Part shown: positions 1 to 6,799 of the stretch, in pieces | Layout: each line of letters opens with the position of its first letter | Numbering within the stretch: position 1 is the first letter of the stretch | Source: CAINDZ01 sp041908585 | Lineage (GTDB): Bacteria > Krumholzibacteriota > Krumholzibacteriia > LZORAL124-64-63 | NCBI GenBank assembly: GCA_041908585.1 | Contig: JAYRFB010000078.1 | Coordinates: 1-7,331, forward strand | Direction of reading: 5' to 3' | DNA: 7,331 bases | Position numbers and translations under genes: made by a program | The notes under the pieces: generated by a model | What the model saw: only the letters and a program-made list of their open reading frames with translations | Database searches by the model: none | Told to the model about the DNA's origin: nothing

Positions 1-1
1 G

Positions 2-754
2 GGACTCGGGCAGCTGTTCGCGCCGGCCGAGATGCCGGCGGACGCCGATGGCGCGGGCGGATCCGGCGCCGCGGCGGGGACCGCCGTCACCGGCGCGGTC
101 GCCGTCACGCCCGCGCGCTGGGCGCCGTCGCCCGCGCTGGCGGAGCGCGTGCGCGCGCTGCTCCTGGCGGCGTTCGCTGAACCGGACCTTGGGGTGCGCC
201 TCGAGGCGCGGGCGGCCGCCGAGGCGACCGGACTGCTGCCGGCCACGCTGGTCCCGACCGAGGCGAGCCTGCGCGCGACGATGCCCGCGGCCACGCGCCA
301 CCCGGCGCAACCGCCGCTCGCCATGCCGGGGCGCGTGCCCGACCTGCGCTGCGACACGACGCGGGGCTCGTTCCGGATCCGCCTGCACGCGGACGTCGCG
401 CCCAACACCTGCGCCCTGTTCCTCTCGCTGGCCGGCCGCGGCTGGTTCGACGGACAGTCCTTCCACCGCGTGGTGCCCGACTTCGTGGCGCAGGGCGGCG
501 ACCCCGACGGCACCGGCTGGGGCGGCCCCGGCTTCGCGATCCGCAGCGAAGCCAGCCGGCTGCCGTACAGGCGTGGCGCCGTGGGCGTGGCCGACAGCGG
601 CATCGACACCGGGGGCAGCCAGTTCTTCGTGACGTTGTCCGAGCAGCCGCACCTGAACGGGCGCTACACGCTGTTCGGGGATGTCGTCGAGGGCATGGAC
701 GTGGTCGACCGCCTGCAGATCGGCGACACGTACCGCTTCTCGATCGTGCCCTGA
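2..754 (+). CDS. Cyclophilin-type peptidyl-prolyl cis-trans isomerase, C-terminal part (5' end outside window)
   Basis: The frame is open to the left edge with no stop, so the gene is 5'-partial; the ATG at 32 is unlikely to be the true start because the reading frame continues upstream. The last ~135 residues form a cyclophilin domain that catalyses cis-trans isomerisation of X-Pro bonds. Visible motifs are FHR (codon for the catalytic Arg at 467-469), QGGD (Gln codon 491-493), the GSQFF core strand, and the LNGRYTLFG segment near the C-terminus. The position of human CypA Trp121 is His here. In front lies an Ala/Gly/Pro-rich linker and a helical stretch (about 130-240) that looks like a HEAT-type repeat (PDLGVRLEARAAAEATG), so the full protein may be a HEAT-repeat/PPIase fusion. 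No signal peptide can be judged because the N-terminus is missing. The family assignment is firm; the fusion architecture is inferred. Confidence 0.9.
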   Translation, partial: GLGQLFAPAEMPADADGAGGSGAAAGTAVTGAVAVTPARWAPSPALAERVRALLLAAFAEPDLGVRLEARAAAEATGLLPATLVPTEASLRATMPAATRHPAQPPLAMPGRVPDLRCDTTRGSFRIRLHADVAPNTCALFLSLAGRGWFDGQSFHRVVPDFVAQGGDPDGTGWGGPGFAIRSEASRLPYRRGAVGVADSGIDTGGSQFFVTLSEQPHLNGRYTLFGDVVEGMDVVDRLQIGDTYRFSIVP

Positions 755-819
755 GGCGCGCCGCGGCCGCCGGGGAGCGATGGTTCGACAAGCCGCGGAC
801 GCGGGGGTGCGAAGCCAAG

Positions 820-848
820 GGACCCCGGGGACGGCCTCCCCGGGGTCC
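820..848. terminator. Bidirectional GC-rich hairpin between convergent genes
   Basis: A perfect 12-bp inverted repeat (GGACCCCGGGGA at 820-831, TCCCCGGGGTCC at 837-848) closes a 5-nt loop; a G-U pair at 819/849 can extend it. It lies 65 nt past the isomerase stop and 31 nt past the permease stop on the other strand, the expected place for a shared terminator. Neither side has a true run of T (TCGTTCTG on the + side, CCTTGGCTTC on the - side), so it may be a weak intrinsic or a Rho-assisted terminator, or an mRNA 3'-end stabiliser. Confidence 0.72.
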
Positions 849-878
849 TCGTTCTGCGTGGCCCGTTCCCGGAGTGGA

Positions 879-2135
879 TCAGGACCGCAGCGCGCGGGCC
901 AGCGAAGCCCAGGTCGGCGACTGCCCGTACATGAGGATGCCCAGGCGGAACAGCTTGCCGGCGCCGCGCGCGGACAGCCAGATCGCCGCGCCCATCAGGC
1001 CCCACGAGAGCAGGATCTGCCAGAGCGGCGGCGTCTCCATGCACACGCGCATGAACATCAGCACCGGCGAGAACAGCGGCACCAGGCTCAGCACCGTGGC
1101 CATCGTGGAGTTTGGCGCGCGCAACACCGCCTGCATCAGCATCATCGGGATGATCAGCCCCATCATCAGCGGGAACTGGAACTGCTGGCTGTCCTGGACC
1201 GAGTTGCACATGGCGCCGACTCCGGCGTACAGCGTCGCGTAGAGGAAGAAGCCGAGCAGGAAGAACATGACGAACGAGACCAGGATCACCGGCGTCAGGA
1301 ACCCGACGTCGAGCGAGAACTCGCCGATCGAGACGCCGCGCTGCGACAGGACGAAGAACGTCGCGGCCCAGATCACGAACTGCGTCAGCCCGGCCAGGCC
1401 GATGCCCACGACCTTGCCGAGCATGAGGTCGCCCGGCGACACGCTCGCCAGCAGCATCTCGACCATGCGGCTGCCCTTCTCTTCGATGACCGCGGTCAGC
1501 GTCTGGGCGCCGTACATCAGGACCGTCATGTAGATGATCAAGATCAGGACCACGGCCATGCCGAAGGTCGTGGCCTCGTCCTGCTCCGCCTCGCCGCCTT
1601 CGGCGGTGACGGCGATGCTGCCGAGGTCGACGCCGCCGGTCAGGAAGGCCATCAGCGAGTCGGCGACCTGCGCGTGACGGAAGCGCTCCTCGCGGAGGAT
1701 GCGGTCGAGCGCCGGCCTGAGCGTCTCGTCGCGAAGGACGAGCGCGCCGACCGACTTGTTGTAGAAGCTGGCTCGCCCCGCCTCCACGAAGTCCGTCGGG
1801 ATCACCAGGCCGCTGTGCACGGCGCCGTCGTTGATCCGGGACTTGAGGGACGCGACCGCCTCGTCCAGGCCGCCGGGGCCCACCGCCATGGGCTCGAGCG
1901 TCACGCCCTTGCCGCCGTCACGGTCGAGGATCCCGGCCAGGGCCTGGCGCACGACGCCGGTCTGGTCGATGACGGCGACCGTCCGGGCGTCGTCGCCGCC
2001 GCGGCCGGCGGTCAGCATCGGCACGACCAGGAACAGCGACATCAGCGCCGGCCCCAGCACGGTGCCGATCACGAAGCTCTTCGAGCGCACGCGCTCCAGG
2101 TACTCGCGGGAGATCACCGTCAGGATCCGGTTCAT
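879..2135 (-). CDS. ABC-2 type exporter permease (NatB/YhaP-like)
   Basis: A 418-aa integral membrane protein, the channel partner of the ATPase encoded just upstream. The N-terminus (MNRILTVISREYLERVRSKSF) is typical of NatB/YhaP-type permeases. Hydrophobic segments lie at about residues 21-42, then, after a ~150-residue extracytoplasmic domain (43-190), at 191-212, 240-262, 279-301, 321-338, 345-364 and 372-390. The conserved cytoplasmic motif EEKGSRMVEMLLASVSP (218-234) is the family hallmark, thought to contact the ATPase. The start overlaps the ATPase stop by four bases (ATGA), with a strong GGAGGTG ribosome site in front, indicating translational coupling. Relatives export sodium, peptides or other toxic compounds; the substrate here cannot be read from sequence. 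Length is normal for the family. Confidence 0.93.
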   Translation of the reverse strand: MNRILTVISREYLERVRSKSFVIGTVLGPALMSLFLVVPMLTAGRGGDDARTVAVIDQTGVVRQALAGILDRDGGKGVTLEPMAVGPGGLDEAVASLKSRINDGAVHSGLVIPTDFVEAGRASFYNKSVGALVLRDETLRPALDRILREERFRHAQVADSLMAFLTGGVDLGSIAVTAEGGEAEQDEATTFGMAVVLILIIYMTVLMYGAQTLTAVIEEKGSRMVEMLLASVSPGDLMLGKVVGIGLAGLTQFVIWAATFFVLSQRGVSIGEFSLDVGFLTPVILVSFVMFFLLGFFLYATLYAGVGAMCNSVQDSQQFQFPLMMGLIIPMMLMQAVLRAPNSTMATVLSLVPLFSPVLMFMRVCMETPPLWQILLSWGLMGAAIWLSARGAGKLFRLGILMYGQSPTWASLARALRS

Positions 2136-3082
2136 GCCGCCACCTCCGGGCGGCGACGACGCACCGCGGTCAGGAAGATCTCGCTCAGGCTGGGGCGGTT
2201 GGCGGCGAACAGCGTGAGCTGCCCGGCCGCCTGCAGGCGCGGCAGGAGCGCCCGCGGGTCGGCCCCTTCCTCAAGCAACAGGCGCCAGCTACCCTCGTGG
2301 AACTCCTGCTGCGCCACGCCGGGCAGGTCCGCCGGGGGCGTGGTCTCGCCCTCCCACGCCACCCGCACCGAGCGCAGCGGGAACGCCGCGCGCACCTCGG
2401 GCAGCGATCCATCGAGGATCTTCTCGCCGCCCTCGATCAGGCAGATGGCGTCGCAGATCCGTTCGGCCTCTGCCAGCATGTGCGTCGAGAAGAGGATCGT
2501 CGTGCCGCGCTGCTTCTGCTCGACGATCATGTCGCGCAGCAGCTCGATGTTGAGGGGATCCAGCCCGCTGAACACCTCGTCCAGGATCACCAGGTCCGGC
2601 TCGCCGATGAAGGTGGCCGCGAACTGGACCTTCTGCTGCATGCCCTTGCTCAGGTTGTCGACCTTGCGCTCGGCGTAGTCGGCCAGGCCCAGGCGCTCGA
2701 GCCAGGCCTGCGCACGACGCCGCGCCTCGGCGCGCGGCACCCCCTTCAGCCGCGCCAGGAACACCAGCTGGTCCAGGCACTTCATCTTGCGGTAGAGCCC
2801 GCGCTCCTCGGGCAGGTAGCCGATGCGGTCGCGCAGGGCGAGATCCAGGGGCCGGCCGGCGAAGACGATCGTCCCGGAGTCCGGCAGGATGATGTTCATG
2901 ATGCTGCGGATCGTGGTCGTCTTGCCCGAGCCATTGGGTCCGAGGAACCCGTAGATGCTGCCCCTCGGCACCTCGAGGCTGACGTCGCTGACGGCGCGCT
3001 TGTCGCCGTAGGACTTGCAGACGCGGTCGAGCGTGAGCAGGGGCGCGCCGACGGGCGGCAGCGCTGGCGATGGAACGGTCAT
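2132..3082 (-). CDS. ABC transporter ATP-binding protein (NatA/YhaQ-like, with C-terminal DUF4162-like domain)
   Basis: A 316-aa cytoplasmic ATPase that would power the adjacent permease. Motifs: Walker A GPNGSGKT (48-55), YLPEERGLY in place of the Q-loop (89-97; Glu at this place is common in NatA-type proteins), signature LSKGMQQK (144-151), Walker B/D-loop LVILDEVFSGLDP (164-176, catalytic Glu169) and H-loop His201. The segment after about residue 235 fits the DUF4162 tail of NatA/YhaQ ATPases. Val170 replaces the usual Pro of LDEP. The frame stays open upstream to an ATG at 3286, but I chose the ATG at 3082: homology begins soon after it, a GGAGG site sits 4 nt in front (3087-3091), and a good promoter lies at 3137-3165, inside the extra upstream stretch. 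First gene of a two-gene operon, divergent from the two-component genes. Confidence 0.94.
   Translation of the reverse strand: MTVPSPALPPVGAPLLTLDRVCKSYGDKRAVSDVSLEVPRGSIYGFLGPNGSGKTTTIRSIMNIILPDSGTIVFAGRPLDLALRDRIGYLPEERGLYRKMKCLDQLVFLARLKGVPRAEARRRAQAWLERLGLADYAERKVDNLSKGMQQKVQFAATFIGEPDLVILDEVFSGLDPLNIELLRDMIVEQKQRGTTILFSTHMLAEAERICDAICLIEGGEKILDGSLPEVRAAFPLRSVRVAWEGETTPPADLPGVAQQEFHEGSWRLLLEEGADPRALLPRLQAAGQLTLFAANRPSLSEIFLTAVRRRRPEVAA
2141..2147 (-). promoter_or_regulatory. Ribosome binding site of the permease gene
   Basis: GGAGGTG on the minus strand, five bases before the permease ATG and inside the last codons of the ATPase gene. Together with the ATGA stop/start overlap it fixes the permease start and suggests ribosomes finishing the ATPase reinitiate directly, keeping the subunits in step. 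Confidence 0.85.
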
Positions 3083-3136
3083 GGAGCCTCCGCTTCGATC
3101 CGTACCGGTGGGCGGTCGGGGGTTGCCGACCGGCGC

Positions 3137-3165
3137 ATTATGGCGTCGGGTGCCGCCGCTGGCAA
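3137..3165 (-). promoter_or_regulatory. Predicted sigma70-type promoter of the ABC exporter operon
   Basis: On the minus strand: -35 TTGCCA (3165-3160, 5/6 to consensus), 17-bp spacer, -10 CATAAT (3142-3137, 5/6). Transcription would start near 3130, giving a leader of about 48 nt before the ATPase ATG at 3082. It is one of the few AT-containing spots in the region and the spacing is ideal. It also argues against translation beginning at the far-upstream ATG at 3286. Confidence 0.72.
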
Positions 3166-3195
3166 CCGCGGGCGGACCGTTATCCTCGACCGTCC

Positions 3196-3236
3196 CGAAT
3201 TGTTCACGCGGCCGGGCGGTCACCGTGAGCAATTCG
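3196..3236. promoter_or_regulatory. Operator-like 13-bp inverted repeat in the divergent control region
   Basis: CGAATTGTTCACG (3196-3208) and CGTGAGCAATTCG (3224-3236) are inverted copies with one mismatch in 13, separated by 15 bp. The arm centres are 28 bp apart. It lies upstream of both predicted promoters (30 bp from the -35 of the ABC promoter, 52 bp from the -35 of the two-component promoter), so it would be in neither transcript and is best read as a protein-binding site on DNA. An 8-bp piece of the arm, TTCACGCG (3203-3210), recurs at 3273-3280, nine bases before the two-component -35. The binding protein is unknown; the adjacent response regulator is one candidate, though its family usually binds direct repeats. 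Confidence 0.5.
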
Positions 3237-3288
3237 AAACAATCGGCGCGCGGGCGGCGAAAAAGCGTCCCCTTCACGCGATACATGC

Positions 3289-3317
3289 TTGCCGAGCGCC
3301 TAGGACTGTGGGATAAT
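3289..3317 (+). promoter_or_regulatory. Predicted sigma70-type promoter of the two-component operon
   Basis: -35 TTGCCG (3289-3294, 4/6), 17-bp spacer, -10 GATAAT (3312-3317, 5/6). Start of transcription near 3324, leaving a leader of about 70 nt before the regulator gene. The surrounding 3280-3330 stretch is clearly richer in A and T than the coding sequence. Confidence 0.75.
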
Positions 3318-3332
3318 TGAGCTTATGATTCA

Positions 3333-3362
3333 GGGCCGCCGATCGGCCCGCCAGCGGCGGGC
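3333..3362 (+). other. Two mutually exclusive hairpins in the leader of the two-component mRNA
   Basis: Hairpin A pairs GGGCCG (3333-3338) with CGGCCC (3344-3349). Hairpin B pairs GCCCGCC (3346-3352) with GGCGGGC (3356-3362) around a three-base loop. They share 3346-3349, so only one can form fully. Both lie between the predicted transcription start and the ribosome site at 3385-3391. This may be chance in GC-rich DNA; there is no U-run and no recognised riboswitch. Confidence 0.3.
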
Positions 3363-3395
3363 GCGGCATGGATCCCACCGCCTCAGGAAGGCCCC

Positions 3396-4127
3396 ATGAT
3401 GGCCGTCATGACCGGACCCTCGCGCCGCATCCTCGTGATCGAGGACGACGGCGAGCTCATCGACCTGCTGTCGCTGCACCTGACCGCCGAAGGCTACCAG
3501 GTCGACGCCGCCGCGGACGGCGAGGCGGGCCTGCGTGCCTTCCAGGCCGGCCAGTACGGGCTGGTGCTGCTGGACTGGATGCTGCCGAGCACCAGCGGCA
3601 TCGACGTGCTGCGCGAGATCCGCACCACCGACACGCGCACGCCGGTGGTCATGCTGACGGCCCGCGGCGAGGAAACGGACAAGGTGCTCGGCCTCGAGCT
3701 GGGCTGCGACGACTACCTGACCAAGCCGTTCAGCGTGCGCGAGCTGGTGGCGCGCATCAAGTCCGTGCACCGGCGCATCGAGCGCGCCGAGGAGCTGGCC
3801 CGGATCGCCTCGGGTGACCGCATCCTGGACCTGGGACCGTTGAAGATCGACCACGGCAAGCGGAAGGTGCAGGTCCGCGGCGAGCCGGTCCAGCTGACCG
3901 TCAAGGAATACGACCTGCTCTACACGCTGGCCGCGCGTCCCGGGCGCACGTTCAGCCGGCGGCAGCTGCTGGACCTGATCTGGGAGCAGGACGCCGAGGT
4001 CTTCGAGCACACCGTCAACTCGCACGTGAACCGCCTGCGCAACAAGGTCGAGGAGGACCCGAACCGGCCCCAGCTCATCCTGACGGTCTGGGGTGTCGGG
4101 TACCGCTTCACCGAGGAGTTCAACTGA
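3396..4127 (+). CDS. OmpR/PhoB-family DNA-binding response regulator
   Basis: 243 aa, full length for the family. The receiver domain (about 11-125) has the acidic pair Asp17/Asp18, phospho-acceptor Asp60 (in LLDWMLPS), Thr88 and Lys110 (in TKP). The winged-helix DNA-binding domain occupies about 150-240, with the typical LTVKEYDLL, HTVNSHVNRLRNKVE and WGVGYRF segments. It would be phosphorylated by the kinase encoded next door and then bind promoter DNA. ATGs at 3396, 3399 and 3408 are possible; AGGAAGG (3385-3391) is 4 nt from the first and 7 nt from the second, so either may be used. The gene is led by a good promoter at 3289-3317 and followed after 5 nt by the kinase gene. Targets are unknown; the divergent ABC operon and its own promoter are natural candidates. 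Confidence 0.96.
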   Translation: MMAVMTGPSRRILVIEDDGELIDLLSLHLTAEGYQVDAAADGEAGLRAFQAGQYGLVLLDWMLPSTSGIDVLREIRTTDTRTPVVMLTARGEETDKVLGLELGCDDYLTKPFSVRELVARIKSVHRRIERAEELARIASGDRILDLGPLKIDHGKRKVQVRGEPVQLTVKEYDLLYTLAARPGRTFSRRQLLDLIWEQDAEVFEHTVNSHVNRLRNKVEEDPNRPQLILTVWGVGYRFTEEFN

Positions 4128-4132
4128 GGGCC

Positions 4133-5678
<1,546 letters not shown>

Positions 5679-5680
<2 letters not shown>

Positions 5681-5721
5681 ACGGCATCGCCGGCTCCGCG
5701 CTACCGCCGACCGGCGCGTTC
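5679..5721. terminator. Possible hairpin overlapping the convergent ends of kinase and acyltransferase genes
   Basis: GAACG (5679-5683) pairs with CGTTC (5717-5721), and CGCCGG (5688-5693) with CCGGCG (5711-5716); a 4-nt bulge separates the two helices and the loop is 17 nt. The structure covers both stop codons (5678-5680 and 5701-5703). The gap between the genes is only 20 bp, so any shared terminator must overlap coding sequence. TTCCTT follows on the + side. The support is weak. Confidence 0.25.
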
Positions 5722-6579
5722 GGCTTCCTTCCAGCGCCGGTGCACCCAGAACCACTGCGCCGGGTCGCGGCGCACGATCACCTCCACCTCGGCGGAGATC
5801 GCCGCGGTGTAGTCGCGGATGCCGGCCTCGTCGGCAGCACGACCCGACGGATGCAGCGCCGTGCCCACGTGGAGCACGTGCGCCCCGTCGGGCTGCCGCA
5901 GGATGCCCATCGGCACGACGGGGCAGCCGGTCTGCAGCGAGAAGCGCGCGGCGCCCGACCAGGCCGACGCTTCGCGCCCGAGAAACGGGATGCGCACGCC
6001 GGCTGCGCCGGCATCCTGGTCCAGCAGCAACGACACCAGCCCGCCGCCACGGAGGTGGGCCAGCACAGCCGCCGCGGCGCCATCGACCGGCACCGTGGCG
6101 ATGCCGTGCGCGTGCCGCTGCGCCTGCAGCCAGTCGTCGACGCGCCGGTTGCGCAGCGGCTTGACCACGTCCAGCAGGCGGTAGCGGCGCGCCAGCACGC
6201 GGCCGCCCAGCTCGAAATTGCCCAGGTGGGCCGAGGCGACGATGGCGCCGCGCCCGCCGGCCAGCGCCTCGTCCAGCGCGCGCCAGCCGGGCTCTACCGC
6301 CACGGCCGGCTCGCGGCCAGGGCCCTGCAGCGCCTCGACCAGCGTGCACGCGAGGTGGCGGTACACGCTCCGCGCCAGCCGCGCGCGCCCGCCGCGATCC
6401 AGCTCCGGGTAGCAGGCGGCTATCTGACGGTCGACCACGCGCCGACGCAGGCGGGCGACATCGCCGGCCAGCCAGGCCAGGGCGCCGGCCAGGACCGGCG
6501 CCGAGCGCGACGGCAGCGCGCGGCACAGGCGGCCGAAACCGAGCAGCAGGAGGTGGGCGGGCAGTCCGGTGCGATCCAT
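5701..6579 (-). CDS. LpxL/HtrB-family lipid A biosynthesis acyltransferase
   Basis: 292 aa, normal for the family. Members transfer a secondary acyl chain from acyl-ACP to the lipid A precursor at the cytoplasmic face of the inner membrane. The H-x4-E catalytic motif is HLGNFE (His118, Glu123). Other family blocks are LLLDQDAGAAGVRIPFLG (184-201), GCPVVPMGILRQ (218-229) and the C-terminal PAQWFWVHRRWK (273-284). A hydrophobic N-terminal stretch (about 9-40) may anchor it. The frame stays open far upstream, but homology begins at the ATG at 6579, so the longer version is rejected. No Shine-Dalgarno precedes this ATG; TCTTAT at 6594-6589 could be a -10 box placing the transcript start within a few bases of the ATG. 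The exact acyl chain, and whether it acts first (LpxL) or second (LpxM), cannot be told. Confidence 0.9.
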   Translation of the reverse strand: MDRTGLPAHLLLLGFGRLCRALPSRSAPVLAGALAWLAGDVARLRRRVVDRQIAACYPELDRGGRARLARSVYRHLACTLVEALQGPGREPAVAVEPGWRALDEALAGGRGAIVASAHLGNFELGGRVLARRYRLLDVVKPLRNRRVDDWLQAQRHAHGIATVPVDGAAAAVLAHLRGGGLVSLLLDQDAGAAGVRIPFLGREASAWSGAARFSLQTGCPVVPMGILRQPDGAHVLHVGTALHPSGRAADEAGIRDYTAAISAEVEVIVRRDPAQWFWVHRRWKEAERAGRR

Positions 6580-6627
6580 GGAATGACGATAAGACGCGCG
6601 ACTGGGCTGCGCCAGAGCGCCGCGGGA

Positions 6628-6714
6628 TTGGCCTCCGGACTTGGCTTCCGGACCTGGCCTCCGGACCTGGCCTCCGGACTTGGCCTCCGGACCTGGCCTC
6701 CGGACTTGGCCGCC
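6628..6714. repeat. Tandem array of 13-bp repeats (six units plus a partial seventh)
   Basis: Unit YTGGCCTCCGGAC. Copies: 6628-6640, 6641-6653, 6654-6666, 6667-6679, 6680-6692 and 6693-6705, then a partial copy 6706-6714 that departs at its seventh base (G for T). Position 1 is T,T,C,C,T,C,T along the array; the only other change is one C-to-T in unit 2. Units 4-5 and 6-7 share a C-then-T pattern, suggesting a 26-bp duplication step. Each unit holds the palindromes TCCGGA and GGCC, so neighbouring units can pair into short stems. It lies in the 220-bp gap between the divergent acyltransferase and DJ-1-like genes, beginning 49 bp from the acyltransferase ATG. The rest of that gap (6580-6627, 6715-6799) holds only the candidate signals noted separately. 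Confidence 0.95.
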
Positions 6715-6734
6715 ACCCGCCGCCGCGCTAGTGT
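6706..6734 (+). promoter_or_regulatory. Candidate promoter of the DJ-1-like gene, starting in the last repeat unit
   Basis: TTGGCC (6706-6711, 4/6 to the -35 consensus) and TAGTGT (6729-6734, 3/6 to the -10) are 17 bp apart. The -35-like box is the opening of the partial seventh repeat. The leader to the ATG at 6800 would be about 60 nt. It is a weak match, offered as the best candidate in a GC-rich gap. Confidence 0.3.
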
Positions 6735-6799
6735 GACGGTGGGCGGTCGACGGTCGGCCGGCCGCGCCGAGGCCGGTGGCGCGGCGGAACGGAGGAGCG

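Noticed and set aside
820..848. Transposon end or attachment site
   Set aside because: The inverted repeat is a single compact hairpin between convergent genes, with no transposase, integrase or target duplication nearby; a terminator explains it better.
681..2678. A 665-codon open frame on the plus strand
   Set aside because: It is antisense to the ABC permease and ATPase, both of which have clear family motifs; the translation is charged low-complexity sequence without recognisable domains.
3083..3286. A 68-residue N-terminal extension of the ABC ATPase
   Set aside because: It crosses a good promoter (3137-3165) and the dyad; the ATG at 3082 has its own GGAGG and fits the family's usual start.
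6628..6714. CRISPR array
   Set aside because: Units are 13 bp and directly adjacent, with no spacers and no cas genes nearby.
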